Source: Streptococcus alactolyticus (GTDB lineage: Bacteria > Bacillota > Bacilli > Lactobacillales > Streptococcaceae). From it: DNA of 64,000 nucleotides. Of the stretch, positions 11,493-20,310 are shown piece after piece; positions within the stretch are counted from its first letter, which is position 1, and each line of letters opens with the position of its first letter. The notes under the pieces are model-generated. The model made no database searches, had not been told where the DNA came from, and saw nothing but the letters and a program-made list of their open reading frames with translations. The stretch lies in contig NZ_JAAXMT010000005.1 in NCBI RefSeq assembly GCF_012277075.1, forward strand, positions 536,008 through 600,007, in the 5' to 3' direction. Position numbers and translations under genes: made by a program.

Positions 11493-12776
11493 TCAGTTAA
11501 TTTTCGTTGTCACCAAAGCTTTTGCGACGATTTGATTGTCCAGCAAAATTTCAAAATCAATGACAGAACTATGGCGTTTTTCCGTTATCAATCGTGGGCG
11601 AATTTCCAAGCAATCGTCAATTTGCACGGCACGCACAAAATAAAGCATGAGCTGCTCCATAACAATGTTTTTTTGGTATTTCTTGGTCAATACCCGCACG
11701 CTAATGTCTTTGAGAAATTCGGTCAAAATGCCTTGTGAAAAATTACCCGAGCTATCAATCATGGTTGGTTCCACAGTGAAACGATAAACATCATCTTTTT
11801 GATGCAAACTAGCCAACAGCTGCTCGCTGTAAGTGTGAAGGTGAGAATGTTGGAGGTTGGGGAGGTTTTCGACCACCTGACGTCTGGTGATGACACCCAA
11901 CAAGGTCAAATCTTCCGCCACAACAGGCAACATATTCAAATCTTCAAAAATCATTTTTTGGCTAATATTGGCAAGACTGGCTTGCGGTTTTGCCACAATC
12001 AAATTGCGGGACATGATGCTTTTGATGGGCGTTGCATTTTCCTTGCCCAAGACATCTAGCATACTGACCACCCCAATGACCACGTTTTTGTCATTGATGA
12101 CAGGAAAACGGACATTACGCGTCTGCTTAATCATGTCATTAAATTCGCCAATGGTATCGCCTTCTCGCAAGAAACCGTAATCGTCTTTCTTTTGGTAAAA
12201 TTGCTCAACGGTCGTCAAATCGCGTTTGATTTGCAAATTAGACAAGGCGTGATTGATAATGGTTGCCACGGTAAAGGTGTCATAATGGGACACCATGACA
12301 GGAATGGCCAATTCATCTGCCAAGCAAAGCACATTTTCTGAAACGGGCAAGCCACCTGTCACCAAAATGGCATTTTGCTTTTCTAGCGCCAGCAATTGAA
12401 TATTTTCTCGGTCCCCAACAATCAAAAGCCCACCTTTGACGAGGTAGTGCAAAACATTGTCACGGGTCATGGCACCAATCGTAAATTTGCTAAATTCACG
12501 GTGCAGGCCTGATTTTCCTGCCAAAACTTCCGAATCCGTGATGCGAGCAATTTCAGCATAGGTGAGGCGTTCAATACGAACGGTTGATTTTTTCTCAATG
12601 CGCACAGTACCGCTGCGTGGCTTGGTTTCCACGATGCCACGATTTTCAGCTTCTTTTATGGCACGGTAGGCAGTTCCATCGCTCACGTTAAGGTGATTGG
12701 AGATGCTGCGTACGCTAACGCGTTTCCCAACAGGAAGATTTTCCAAGTATTCCAATATTTGTTGATGCTTACTCAT
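11493..12776 (-). CDS. spxR: SpxR-type regulator (HTH, DRTGG, CBS pair, HotDog domains)
   Basis: 427 residues. Domain order is a GntR-like winged helix (about 1-60, VRSISNHLNVSDGTAYRAIKEAENRG), a DRTGG domain (about 70-180, with VTGGLPVSENV), two CBS domains (about 190-310) and a C-terminal HotDog fold (about 315-420). This matches SpxR of S. pneumoniae, which controls pyruvate oxidase expression, and YtoI of Bacillus. CBS domains suggest sensing of adenine nucleotides. The gene overlaps the upstream GNAT gene by 8 nt, so the two are co-transcribed and probably coupled. The regulated targets in this organism are unknown. Confidence 0.88.
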   Translation of the reverse strand: MSKHQQILEYLENLPVGKRVSVRSISNHLNVSDGTAYRAIKEAENRGIVETKPRSGTVRIEKKSTVRIERLTYAEIARITDSEVLAGKSGLHREFSKFTIGAMTRDNVLHYLVKGGLLIVGDRENIQLLALEKQNAILVTGGLPVSENVLCLADELAIPVMVSHYDTFTVATIINHALSNLQIKRDLTTVEQFYQKKDDYGFLREGDTIGEFNDMIKQTRNVRFPVINDKNVVIGVVSMLDVLGKENATPIKSIMSRNLIVAKPQASLANISQKMIFEDLNMLPVVAEDLTLLGVITRRQVVENLPNLQHSHLHTYSEQLLASLHQKDDVYRFTVEPTMIDSSGNFSQGILTEFLKDISVRVLTKKYQKNIVMEQLMLYFVRAVQIDDCLEIRPRLITEKRHSSVIDFEILLDNQIVAKALVTTKIN

Positions 12777-13323
12777 AACGGTAATCCCTCCTGTTCAATT
12801 GATAATCCACATAATCCCGCATTTTATGGGTGTAACGGTCGCTCCCTTTAAATCGCCTTTTTAAACAAAAACCTGATTTTTCCGCCACTTTTTGGCTGGC
12901 AATATTTTCCTTATGTGCCACAATGCGCAAACCTTGCAGCCCCAATTCTTGAAAGCTCAAAAAGCAAAGCGTTTTTAAACACTCAGTCATCAGACCCCGT
13001 CCCCAAAAATCGCGGTGCAAAAAATAGCCAATTTCAGTCGTCGCACGGCGGCTGTCCAATTTTTCAAAGCGAATGCAACCAATCATCTTGCCGCTCACCT
13101 TGTCCTCAATTGCCCAAACCCCAAGCGGCTCTTTCATAAAATAGTGAACCATGACGTAATCACTTTCGGCTTGAGCCTGACAACTTGGAAAAATAAAACG
13201 CAAATTGTCAGCATCCTGACAAATATCAAAAAAATCCAAGCGGTCTGAAAAAGCAAAAGGGCGTAAGCGGGTACGGTCGGTTTCAAACGAAGCGTACCGC
13301 CCTAATTGTGTCCAAATATCCAT
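12769..13323 (-). CDS. GNAT family N-acetyltransferase (RimJ/RimL-like)
   Basis: 184 residues from MDIWTQLGRYAS. The fold signatures are TDRTRLRPFAFSDRLDFF at the N-terminus, ATTEIGYFLHRDFWGRGLMTE (acetyl-CoA pyrophosphate loop) and LRIVAHKENIASQKVAEKSGF. Such proteins acetylate N-termini or small molecules; the substrate cannot be inferred. A GTG six codons upstream keeps the frame open, but it lies across the predicted -10 box, so the ATG at 13321-13323 is preferred. The gene overlaps spxR by 8 nt and is the first gene of that pair. Confidence 0.85.
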   Translation of the reverse strand: MDIWTQLGRYASFETDRTRLRPFAFSDRLDFFDICQDADNLRFIFPSCQAQAESDYVMVHYFMKEPLGVWAIEDKVSGKMIGCIRFEKLDSRRATTEIGYFLHRDFWGRGLMTECLKTLCFLSFQELGLQGLRIVAHKENIASQKVAEKSGFCLKRRFKGSDRYTHKMRDYVDYQLNRRDYRYE

Positions 13324-13338
13324 GTCCCTATTATAACA
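13324..13338 (-). promoter_or_regulatory. Extended -10 promoter predicting a leaderless GNAT-spxR mRNA
   Basis: Minus strand TGT-TATAAT (13330-13335) is followed by AGGGAC and then ATG. AGGG is only two bases from the ATG, too close to act as an SD. Transcription would begin at the start codon. Confidence 0.55.
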
Positions 13339-13355
13339 CACCTTCTTTTTAACTA

Positions 13356-13386
13356 ATCAAAAAGAGGCTAACTCGTAGCCCCTTTT
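13356..13386 (-). terminator. Terminator of murA
   Basis: Minus strand AAAGGGGCTA pairs with TAGCCTCTTT (one G-U pair), followed by TTGATTAG after the stem's T-run. It begins at the murA stop codon. Confidence 0.75.
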
Positions 13387-14645
13387 TACTCTTCAATCAA
13401 TGCAATATCAGCACCCAAAGAAGTGAGTTTTTCAATGATACTTGAATAACCACGCAAAATAAATTCGACATTGGTAATTTCTGTGCGGCCTTCTGCCATC
13501 AAACCTGCAATCACAAGAGCTGCTCCCGCACGCAAGTCAGATGCTTTCACCACCGTTCCTGTTAATTTGTTTGGACCTTGGTAAACAATGCGACCACCAA
13601 CCGTTGAAATATCTGCACTCATTCGAGCCAACTCCGCCACATGATTGATACGTTTTTCATAAATCGTATCTAAAATCATGCCACGCCCTTCTGTTTTCAA
13701 GAGCAAAGGTGTGATGGGTTGTTGCAAATCCGTCGCAAAGCCTGGATAAGGAGAGGTTTTCACCGTTACCGCTTTCAAGGTGGATTGCTTTTCAACAAAA
13801 ATCGCATCTTCTTCAATCGTCATGCGAACGCCCATTTCTTCAAGCTTGGCAATATAACTCTCCAAATGCTCATAAAGCACGTTGGTGATGCGGATACCTT
13901 CCCCAATTGCTGCCGCTAGAGCAATATAAGTCCCTGCTTCGATACGGTCAGGAATGACTTGGTGGCGTGTCCCGTGCAGGTAGTCAACCCCTTCAATCGT
14001 GATGATATCTGTACCAGCCCCGCGGATATGAGCTCCCATATTATTCAACAAGGTCGCCACATCAATGATTTCTGGCTCACGCGCCGCATTTTCAATCGTT
14101 GTACGTCCCTTTGCCTTAGTCGCCGCCAACATGGTATTGATGGTTGCCCCAACGCTCACCGTATCCATGTAAATGTGTGCCCCGTGAATCGGCTCACCTT
14201 CTGTTGATAGACGCATGGCTTCACCTTCATAGGAAATAGAGGCTCCCATAGCTTCAAAAGCTTTCAAATGAAGGTCAATGGGACGTGGACCTAGGTCACA
14301 ACCACCAGGCAAGCCCACTGTTGCCTCACCAAAACGACTCAACAAACTCCCATAAAAGTAGTAAGACGCTCTAAGACTATTGATTTTGCCATAAGGCATT
14401 GGTTGATTTTTAACGCCACGAGGGTCAATTTCAAGCGTATCGCCTTCTCGCTTTACCTTTGCCCCCATGATTTCCATAATCTCAATTAGGCTATCAACAT
14501 CGGAAATGTCAGGAACACCGTCCAATGTGACAACGTCATCTGAAAGAATAGTAGCAGGAATCAAAGCGACTACACTATTCTTTGCACCCGAAATAGCAAC
14601 TTCACCCTTCAAAGGTTTGCCACCATTAATTACAATTTTACGCAT
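13386..14645 (-). CDS. murA: UDP-N-acetylglucosamine 1-carboxyvinyltransferase MurA
   Basis: 419 residues. It transfers enolpyruvate from PEP to UDP-GlcNAc, the first committed step of peptidoglycan synthesis, in the cytoplasm. The N-terminus [19 protein letters not shown] holds the conserved Lys/Asn pair. [19 protein letters not shown] carries the catalytic, fosfomycin-target cysteine, and [13 protein letters not shown] the late Asp block. Streptococci carry two MurA paralogues; which one this is cannot be told from one copy. It is monocistronic, with only a weak purine-rich SD (AGAAAG). Confidence 0.95.
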   Translation of the reverse strand: MRKIVINGGKPLKGEVAISGAKNSVVALIPATILSDDVVTLDGVPDISDVDSLIEIMEIMGAKVKREGDTLEIDPRGVKNQPMPYGKINSLRASYYFYGSLLSRFGEATVGLPGGCDLGPRPIDLHLKAFEAMGASISYEGEAMRLSTEGEPIHGAHIYMDTVSVGATINTMLAATKAKGRTTIENAAREPEIIDVATLLNNMGAHIRGAGTDIITIEGVDYLHGTRHQVIPDRIEAGTYIALAAAIGEGIRITNVLYEHLESYIAKLEEMGVRMTIEEDAIFVEKQSTLKAVTVKTSPYPGFATDLQQPITPLLLKTEGRGMILDTIYEKRINHVAELARMSADISTVGGRIVYQGPNKLTGTVVKASDLRAGAALVIAGLMAEGRTEITNVEFILRGYSSIIEKLTSLGADIALIEE

Positions 14646-14751
14646 ATATTCAAAACTTTCTGCTAGAATTCAACTTTATCATTTTATCACATATTATGCT
14701 GATTGACAAATCAATTGCTGCCATAAAAAGAGAAAAATATAACCTATGTTA

Positions 14752-14784
14752 TAAAAAATCGCTGTATACATGATACAACGATTG
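14752..14784 (-). terminator. Terminator of metK
   Basis: Minus strand AATCGTTGTAT pairs with ATACAGCGATT, followed by TTTTTATAAC. It stands a few bases after the metK stop. Confidence 0.8.
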
Positions 14785-14790
14785 TTTTAT

Positions 14791-15981
14791 TTAGTCGATG
14801 GCTGCTTTTAGGGCATCCACTTTATCTAATTTTTCCCACGGTAAATCAATATCTGTGCGTCCCATGTGGCCATAAGCGGCAGTTTGACGGTAAATCGGAC
14901 GTTTCAAATTAAGCATTTGGATGATACCTGCTGGGCGTAGGTCAAAGACCTGACGAACGGCTGCTTCGATTTTGTTTTCAGCAACGGTACCTGTTCCGAA
15001 AGTGTCCACACGAACAGAAACTGGCTGAGCCACACCGATAGCGTAAGCCAATTGCACCTCTGCTTTGCTAGCCAAACCAGCAGCAACGATATTTTTGGCA
15101 ATATAGCGCGCGGCATAAGAAGCTGAGCGGTCAACTTTAGTGGCATCTTTACCTGAGAAGGCACCGCCACCGTGACGCGCATAACCACCGTAAGTATCCA
15201 CGATGATCTTACGACCAGTTAGACCTGAATCTCCTTGCGGTCCACCGATAACAAAACGCCCTGTCGGATTAATCAAGAATGTCGTATCATCGTCTAGGTA
15301 TTTTTCAGGAATAACAGCCTTAATCACCTTGTTTACAACATCTTGGTAAATTTGCTCGTTGCTAACCTCAGGAGCGTGTTGGGTTGAAATCACGACCGTA
15401 TCCACACGAACAGGCTTGTCGTTTTCATCGTATTCAACTGTTACTTGAGATTTAGCGTCTGGACGCAAGTAAGTCAACTCACCTGATTTACGCAAATCCG
15501 CCAATTTTTTCACCAATTTATGAGAAAGCGAAATTGGCAATGGCATCAATTCAGGTGTTTCATCAATGGCAAATCCAAACATCAAACCTTGGTCACCTGC
15601 TCCAATCAAATCCAATGGGTCTTGATTGGCATGACCACGGACTTCAAGGGCCTCATTAACCCCTTGAGCAATGTCTGGCGATTGCTCAACCAAAGACGGA
15701 TGCACCCCAACTGATTCTGCAGCAAAGCCATATTCCGCATTCGTATAGCCAATTTCGGCAATCGTATCACGAACAATACGATTGATATCAACATAAGCTG
15801 ATGTAGAAATTTCTCCAAAAACATGGACTGAACCTGTATAAACAGCTGTTTCTGCGGCAACGTGTGCGTCAGGATCTTGCTCCAGCACAGCATCTAAAAT
15901 AGCATCTGAAATTTGGTCTGCAATCTTATCTGGATGCCCTTCAGAAACAGATTCAGACGTGAAAAGTTTACGTTCTGACAT
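14791..15981 (-). CDS. metK: S-adenosylmethionine synthetase MetK
   Basis: 396 residues. It makes S-adenosylmethionine from methionine and ATP. Signatures are [20 protein letters not shown] at the N-terminus, [12 protein letters not shown] (methionine/ATP hexapeptide region) and [23 protein letters not shown] glycine-rich P-loop block (GGGAFSGKD). Length is normal. It is monocistronic. The long leader ends in a G-rich SD (GGGGGGAC) that forms part of an SMK-box riboswitch, giving feedback control by SAM at the level of translation. Confidence 0.96.
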   Translation of the reverse strand: MSERKLFTSESVSEGHPDKIADQISDAILDAVLEQDPDAHVAAETAVYTGSVHVFGEISTSAYVDINRIVRDTIAEIGYTNAEYGFAAESVGVHPSLVEQSPDIAQGVNEALEVRGHANQDPLDLIGAGDQGLMFGFAIDETPELMPLPISLSHKLVKKLADLRKSGELTYLRPDAKSQVTVEYDENDKPVRVDTVVISTQHAPEVSNEQIYQDVVNKVIKAVIPEKYLDDDTTFLINPTGRFVIGGPQGDSGLTGRKIIVDTYGGYARHGGGAFSGKDATKVDRSASYAARYIAKNIVAAGLASKAEVQLAYAIGVAQPVSVRVDTFGTGTVAENKIEAAVRQVFDLRPAGIIQMLNLKRPIYRQTAAYGHMGRTDIDLPWEKLDKVDALKAAID

Positions 15982-15988
15982 AAAAAAT

Positions 15989-16171
15989 GTCCCCCCTTAA
16001 AAATTTTAAAAATTGCTTGATATGACACCATAAAAAGCAGTTGTTAAAAAATACCATGGCATTACTCATTTTTAGAAATACCATAGGATTTACCGTTATT
16101 TGCTAGCAAACAACGAGAGTTACAAAGTACCAATCTCCCTTTGAAAATAGGCAAGATTGTCTTATCGGGAC
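15989..16171 (-). ncRNA. SMK box (SAM-III) riboswitch of metK, with a long insert
   Basis: Reading the minus strand, GTCCCGATAAG (from 16171), ACAATCT paired with AGATTGG, and TACTTTGTAAC match the order of the enterococcal SMK box. The closing partner, GGGGGGAC (15989-15996), is the metK SD. GTCCC/GGGAC pair perfectly, so SAM binding would hide the SD. About 120 nt separate TTGTAAC from the SD, against roughly six in the enterococcal version; this insert folds into a GTTGTTTGC/GCAAATAAC hairpin and a TGGTATT/AATGCCA hairpin. Assigned by eye; an extended -10 (TGG-TACAAT) stands upstream. Confidence 0.8.
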
Positions 16172-16275
16172 TCATTAACCTGTTTATTGTACCATTTTTT
16201 AGCCCAAAAACCTATAGCCAGCTGAAAAAAGTACATTCTCTTAGTTGGGACTAGCCAGCCAAGGCTCAAATGTAT

Positions 16276-16287
16276 TATACTAAAAGC
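16276..16287 (+). promoter_or_regulatory. Possible leaderless promoter of birA
   Basis: TATACT (16276-16281) ends six bases before ATG 16288. Unlike the other sites in this window it lacks the TG extension. An alternative in-frame ATG at 16270 has AAGG five bases upstream, so this case is ambiguous. Confidence 0.35.
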
Positions 16288-17223
16288 ATGAAAACTTACG
16301 AAAAATTGTATCATTACCTCAGCACCCATCCTGATTATGTGAGTGGGGAAGCTTTGGCACAGCATTTGGGGATTTCTCGGAGTGCCATTTGGAAAGCTGT
16401 GAAAACTTTGGAAAAAAAGGGAGTTCAGATTGATTCGGTCAAAAAAAAGGGCTACCGCCTTATTGCGAGCGACCTGCTTTTGCCTGAAGAAATTGCCAAA
16501 AATCTGCATACCCCTGTGACCTTAAATGAAGATAGCGATTCAACCCAGTTAGATGCCAAAAATCATTTAGAAACAGCCAAAACACCTCACCTTTATCTGG
16601 CTCCTTATCAAAAAATGGCAAAAGGGCGATTTGGCAGACCATTTTACACCTCTTCGCAAGGGGGGATTTATATGTCGCTGCACCTTAAACCTAACGTTCC
16701 TTTTGAAGACATGAAACCCTACACGCTTATGGTTGCTTCAAGCGTGGTCAAAGCCATTTCTCGATTGACGGGCATTGACACAGACATTAAATGGGTCAAC
16801 GACATCTATCTTGATGGCAAAAAAATAGCTGGTATTTTGACAGAAGCTATTTCTTCTGTCGAAACAGGGCTTATCACAGATGTCATCATCGGAGTCGGCA
16901 TCAATTTTTACCTGCAAGATTTTCCTGAGGATTTGGCAAACAAAGCAACTTCTCTCTTTCATCAGCCACCAAGCATCACGCGCAATCAGCTCATCACAGA
17001 AATTTGGAAGCTTTTTTTCACCATTCCCGAAAAAGATTTGATTAAAGTGTATAAAGAAAAATCACTTGTTTTGAACAAACAAGTGACGTTTATGGAAAAT
17101 GACCAATTATTCTCAGGAGTTGCTACAGATGTGACCAATCAAGGGCATCTGCTGGTAACACTTGATAATGGACAGGAAAAACTCCTGCGTAGCGGTGAAA
17201 TCAGCCTCTCCTCTTGGCAATAA
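16288..17223 (+). CDS. birA: Bifunctional biotin--protein ligase / biotin repressor BirA
   Basis: 311 residues from MKTYEKLYHYLS. An N-terminal winged helix (GEALAQHLGISRSAIWKAVKTLEKKG) is followed by the ligase domain: GRFGRPFYTSSQGGIYMS (biotin/ATP loop), IKWVNDIYLDGKKIAGIL with the catalytic-site lysines, and a C-terminal SH3-like domain. It attaches biotin to carboxylase carrier proteins and, with its DNA-binding domain, should repress biotin uptake or synthesis genes. The open frame allows a start at 16270 with an SD-like AAGG; by homology the later ATG is favoured. It is divergent from metK. Confidence 0.92.
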   Translation: MKTYEKLYHYLSTHPDYVSGEALAQHLGISRSAIWKAVKTLEKKGVQIDSVKKKGYRLIASDLLLPEEIAKNLHTPVTLNEDSDSTQLDAKNHLETAKTPHLYLAPYQKMAKGRFGRPFYTSSQGGIYMSLHLKPNVPFEDMKPYTLMVASSVVKAISRLTGIDTDIKWVNDIYLDGKKIAGILTEAISSVETGLITDVIIGVGINFYLQDFPEDLANKATSLFHQPPSITRNQLITEIWKLFFTIPEKDLIKVYKEKSLVLNKQVTFMENDQLFSGVATDVTNQGHLLVTLDNGQEKLLRSGEISLSSWQ

Positions 17224-17224
17224 A

Positions 17225-17395
17225 TCAGAGGTTATTAACCACCTTATCGATAAGATAAACATGCCGAAGGTCACGATAGAGCAAAAAGCCCCAAAAGAAG
17301 GCAAATAAGTAATCCCCTTCAAACACACAATCATTTAAATAAAAAGTTTCCAAAGCACACATCAGTGCAATAAATATAAAACGACCTTTTGTCAT
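17225..17395 (-). CDS. Small membrane protein, DUF3272-like
   Basis: 56 residues, starting MTKGRFIFIALMCALETFYL and containing YLFAFFWGFLLYRDLR. There are two hydrophobic stretches (about 5-20 and 29-40), then a basic C-terminal end. I recognise the ALETFYLND ... FWGFLLYRDLR pattern as that of a short streptococcal family of unknown function (DUF3272); this is from memory. Its stop lies two bases beyond the birA stop, tail to tail. It follows the dnaX terminator, so it is read by readthrough or from a weak local promoter. A purine-rich GAAGGGAA stands upstream but at a long spacing. Confidence 0.7.
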   Translation of the reverse strand: MTKGRFIFIALMCALETFYLNDCVFEGDYLFAFFWGFLLYRDLRHVYLIDKVVNNL

Positions 17396-17424
17396 AGGAT
17401 TTACTCAGTTCCCTTCATCATATA

Positions 17425-17457
17425 GTAAAAGAGTTTCTTAATTGAAAACTCTTTTTT
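17425..17457. terminator. Terminator of dnaX (bidirectional)
   Basis: AAAAGAGTTT pairs with AAACTCTTTT around a 9-nt loop, with T-runs on both sides. It touches the dnaX stop codon and could also stop birA transcripts from the other side. Confidence 0.8.
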
Positions 17458-19126
17458 AATCGTCAACGGTTTGGATTTTTTCAGCGAGAAAATCAAACCC
17501 TTCTGGAATAAAACTGGTGTCTTGTTTTTCTTCTGGTACCTGACCTTGTTTTTGTTTCTTGAGCTTTTGAGCAAATTCTTGTCGAATGCTATCAAAATCT
17601 TTGCGTGGCACCGCTAGAATATTCGGTGAAAAGCCAGCAGCCTTGCTCAAGATATTGCCAAACATATCGTTTAAATTTGATCGTTTCATGACCTGCTCGG
17701 CATTAAAAGCAGCCTCAAAAGCCAAGATGGCATTTTCTTGATTGGCTAAAACAGGTTCTGACCCATTCAGCAAGGCTCGGTCTTGCGAGGAGATGCTGTC
17801 TAAAATCTCGTTCCAAGCCCCTTTGAGTGCATCTAGATAGGCCCTTGACGTGCGGCTATCTGCCACCGTTTCTTCCATGATTTTCAAAATCTTGCCCCGG
17901 TCCACTTTAAAGGTAAAGCCTTTGGCCGTGTTTTTCCGAGTTTCTTTCGGCGCTGGTGACGTCGATACCTTGGCTAATTGCTGTTTTAGGTCCTTGATTT
18001 CAGCCTTCAAAGCCTCAAACTCTTCAGAGATATTTTCTGGCAAGTCTTGGCTTACAGCGGTTTTATGCCATTCTGACAATTGAATGGTGAGCATTTCAGC
18101 ATAGATTTTAGGCTGCAAGCTCGTTTTAATCTCAGGCAGGCGCTTGGTCACAAGGTCAATCATGTGAAACAAATCATCTTGTGAAACTTCCAAATTAGCT
18201 TGGAAAGTCGAGCTGTTATGCGTGTTTTCCCCACCAGATTGCACCACTAAAAGGTCCCGAAAATAATTGAGCAACTCTGTCGCAAAGCGGTTCATGCTCT
18301 TTCCATTATTAAAAATGGTTTCCAAATTAGCTAGGGCTTGGGTGGTCTGATTGGCTAAAACGTTAGCCACAAAGTCATCTAGGGCAACCATTGAAATGCT
18401 GCCTGTGATTTCTTCGGCAATGGCTAGCGACACCTGATTATCAGTGGTTAAACTGAGAGCTTGGTCCAAGATAGACAAGGCATCCCGCATCCCACCTTCT
18501 GCACAACGTGCAATCAAGGTCAAAGCGTCTGGGTCATACCCAATGCCTTCTTTCTCCAAAATCTCTACCAAATGTTCGCGAATATCCGCCAACTTAATAG
18601 CCTTAAATTCAAACCGTTGGACACGCGACAAAATAGTTGCTGGGATCTTATGCAACTCCGTTGTTGCCAAGATAAAAACAACATTTTCAGTAGGTTCTTC
18701 CAAGGTCTTTAGCAAGGCATTAAAAGCGCCTGTTGACAACATATGCACTTCGTCGATGATATAAACCTTGTAGGTTGCTCGGCTAGGAGCGTAGGTCGAT
18801 TTGTCACGGATTTCACGAATTTCATCAACACCGTTATTGGAAGCCGCATCAATTTCAATCACGTCCTCAAGACTGCCATTGGTAATATCTCGGCAAATGT
18901 CACAATGGTTACAAGGTTCACCGTCAACTTGATTTGGACAGTTCATCGCTTTGGCAAAAATTTTAGCCGCACTTGTTTTACCTGTTCCACGAGGTCCTGA
19001 AAAGAGGTAGGCATGGCTAATTTTTCCCGAAGCGACCGCTTGTTTTAAGGTCGTCGAAATAACCGTTTGCCCCACCATCTCATCGAAAGTCTGGCTACGG
19101 TATTTTCGATAAAGCGCTTGATACAT
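17456..19126 (-). CDS. dnaX: DNA polymerase III subunits gamma/tau
   Basis: 556 residues. It is the clamp-loader ATPase that organises the replisome. Walker A is SGPRGTGKTSAAKIFAKA, a zinc-binding four-cysteine block (CPNQVDGEPCNHCDIC) follows, then Walker B YIIDEVHMLS and sensor 1 ILATTELHKIP. The C-terminal part after residue 370 is charged and less conserved (tau extension, clamp and polymerase binding). No obvious frameshift site was identified for a separate gamma form. It overlaps the upstream sulfoxide reductase gene by one base (TAATG), implying coupled translation. Confidence 0.95.
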   Translation of the reverse strand: MYQALYRKYRSQTFDEMVGQTVISTTLKQAVASGKISHAYLFSGPRGTGKTSAAKIFAKAMNCPNQVDGEPCNHCDICRDITNGSLEDVIEIDAASNNGVDEIREIRDKSTYAPSRATYKVYIIDEVHMLSTGAFNALLKTLEEPTENVVFILATTELHKIPATILSRVQRFEFKAIKLADIREHLVEILEKEGIGYDPDALTLIARCAEGGMRDALSILDQALSLTTDNQVSLAIAEEITGSISMVALDDFVANVLANQTTQALANLETIFNNGKSMNRFATELLNYFRDLLVVQSGGENTHNSSTFQANLEVSQDDLFHMIDLVTKRLPEIKTSLQPKIYAEMLTIQLSEWHKTAVSQDLPENISEEFEALKAEIKDLKQQLAKVSTSPAPKETRKNTAKGFTFKVDRGKILKIMEETVADSRTSRAYLDALKGAWNEILDSISSQDRALLNGSEPVLANQENAILAFEAAFNAEQVMKRSNLNDMFGNILSKAAGFSPNILAVPRKDFDSIRQEFAQKLKKQKQGQVPEEKQDTSFIPEGFDFLAEKIQTVDD

Positions 19127-19623
19127 TATTTTTCAACTCCAAACATATCCAAATTCCAATACGATTTTTCGACAAGCAGCGCCACAAATTGTTCCAAATA
19201 CTCTTGGTCAATAGCGTCATAATCATTGGTTAAACGTGAGTCTAAATCCAAAACACCCACCAATTGACCATCTTTGACCATTGGCACAACGATTTCACTC
19301 ATTGCAGCTGAATCGCAAGCAATGTAATTGGCGTGTTTGGTAACATCAGCCACAATCATCGTTTCTTGTTTGGCTGCAGATTCGCCACAAACCCCTTTTC
19401 CAAGGGCAATGTGAACGCAAGAAACCCCACCTTGGAAAGGCCCAAGGAGCAATTCTTGACCGTCAAACAAGTAAAAACCTGTAAAAACAGAGTTTGGCAA
19501 GGTCATATTCAGCAAGGCACTGGCGTTTGATAAATTTGACAAAAGGTTTTTCTCGTTAGCAAAAAGCGCTTGTGCTTGCGCCAACATCATCTGATAGTTT
19601 TCAATTTTCTGTGTCTTATTCAT
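19126..19623 (-). CDS. msrC: GAF domain free methionine-(R)-sulfoxide reductase
   Basis: 165 residues from [15 protein letters not shown] single GAF domain with three conserved cysteines: one in [10 protein letters not shown], one in [10 protein letters not shown], and one in [15 protein letters not shown]. This is the layout of free Met-(R)-O reductase (fRMsr), which repairs oxidised free methionine with thioredoxin. The open frame runs 17 codons further upstream, but that stretch contains the -10 box, so the ATG at 19621-19623 is chosen. It has no SD and sits upstream of dnaX in one transcript, so dnaX expression likely depends on this start. Confidence 0.85.
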   Translation of the reverse strand: MNKTQKIENYQMMLAQAQALFANEKNLLSNLSNASALLNMTLPNSVFTGFYLFDGQELLLGPFQGGVSCVHIALGKGVCGESAAKQETMIVADVTKHANYIACDSAAMSEIVVPMVKDGQLVGVLDLDSRLTNDYDAIDQEYLEQFVALLVEKSYWNLDMFGVEK

Positions 19624-19639
19624 AAGCTTTATTATACCA
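19624..19639 (-). promoter_or_regulatory. Extended -10 promoter predicting a leaderless msrC-dnaX mRNA
   Basis: Minus strand TGG-TATAAT (19631-19636), then AAAGCTT and ATG. A -35-like TGACGG lies 17 bp upstream. No SD is available. The mRNA should begin at or one base before the start codon. Confidence 0.6.
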
Positions 19640-19673
19640 AAAAATGGACAGACCGTCACATTTCTAAAATGCA

Positions 19674-19704
19674 TAAAAAGAAAAGAGGGTTGATTTCCCT
19701 CTTG
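19674..19704 (-). terminator. Terminator of the leu operon
   Basis: Minus strand AAGAGGG / CCCTCTT, 7-nt loop, followed by TTCTTTTTATG. It lies just after the leuD stop. Confidence 0.85.
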
Positions 19705-19707
19705 CGT

Positions 19708-20298
19708 TTATTGCCAGTAAGTCGGACGTTTAGCCTCATAATCGGCAATGAGTTGCTCATATTGAAGCGTAATGCCGATGTCATCAAGTCCAAGAACCAA
19801 TTTGCGTTTCCATTCTCCGTCAATGTCAAAAGGAAAAGTTCCTGCAGAGCATTGAATCACTTGGTTGGGCAAATCAATTGTTATCTCTTCTCCTGCTGGC
19901 AATGTCGTCAGTGTTTCTCGAACCTCTAGAGGCTGAACAATAGGTAGCATCCCGTTTTTCAATTCGTTATTATAGTGAATATCTGAAAAAGAGCCTGCGA
20001 TAACGCAACGAAAACCATAATCTTCCAAGGCCCAAGCCGCGTGCTCACGCGATGACCCAGAGCCAAAATTATCCCCTGTAATCAAAATGGTCGCCCCACG
20101 GTATTCAGGCTTGTTGAACACAAAATCAGGATTTTCATCGTAGTTGTCATTGAGATAACGCCACTCAAAAAGCAAATTTTTCCCAAAGCCTTTTTTATCG
20201 ACCGCTTTCAAAAATTGCTTGGGAATCAGCTGGTCGGTATCAATATTATCGTTCATCAAAGGAACGGATTTTCCTGTGTAAACGGTAAATGTTTCCAT
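19708..20298 (-). CDS. leuD: 3-isopropylmalate dehydratase small subunit LeuD
   Basis: 196 residues, full length. With LeuC it isomerises 2-isopropylmalate to 3-isopropylmalate in leucine synthesis. The swivel domain shows [19 protein letters not shown] at the N-terminus and [20 protein letters not shown], the substrate-binding GSGSSREH block. It is the last gene of leuA-B-C-D, 12 bases after leuC, with SD GGAG just upstream. Confidence 0.96.
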   Translation of the reverse strand: METFTVYTGKSVPLMNDNIDTDQLIPKQFLKAVDKKGFGKNLLFEWRYLNDNYDENPDFVFNKPEYRGATILITGDNFGSGSSREHAAWALEDYGFRCVIAGSFSDIHYNNELKNGMLPIVQPLEVRETLTTLPAGEEITIDLPNQVIQCSAGTFPFDIDGEWKRKLVLGLDDIGITLQYEQLIADYEAKRPTYWQ

Positions 20299-20310
20299 GT
20301 TTTTTCTCCT

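Noticed and set aside
17113..17334. 73-codon minus-strand frame overlapping birA
   Set aside because: It lies mostly within birA antisense. The real small gene here is in another frame (17225-17395).
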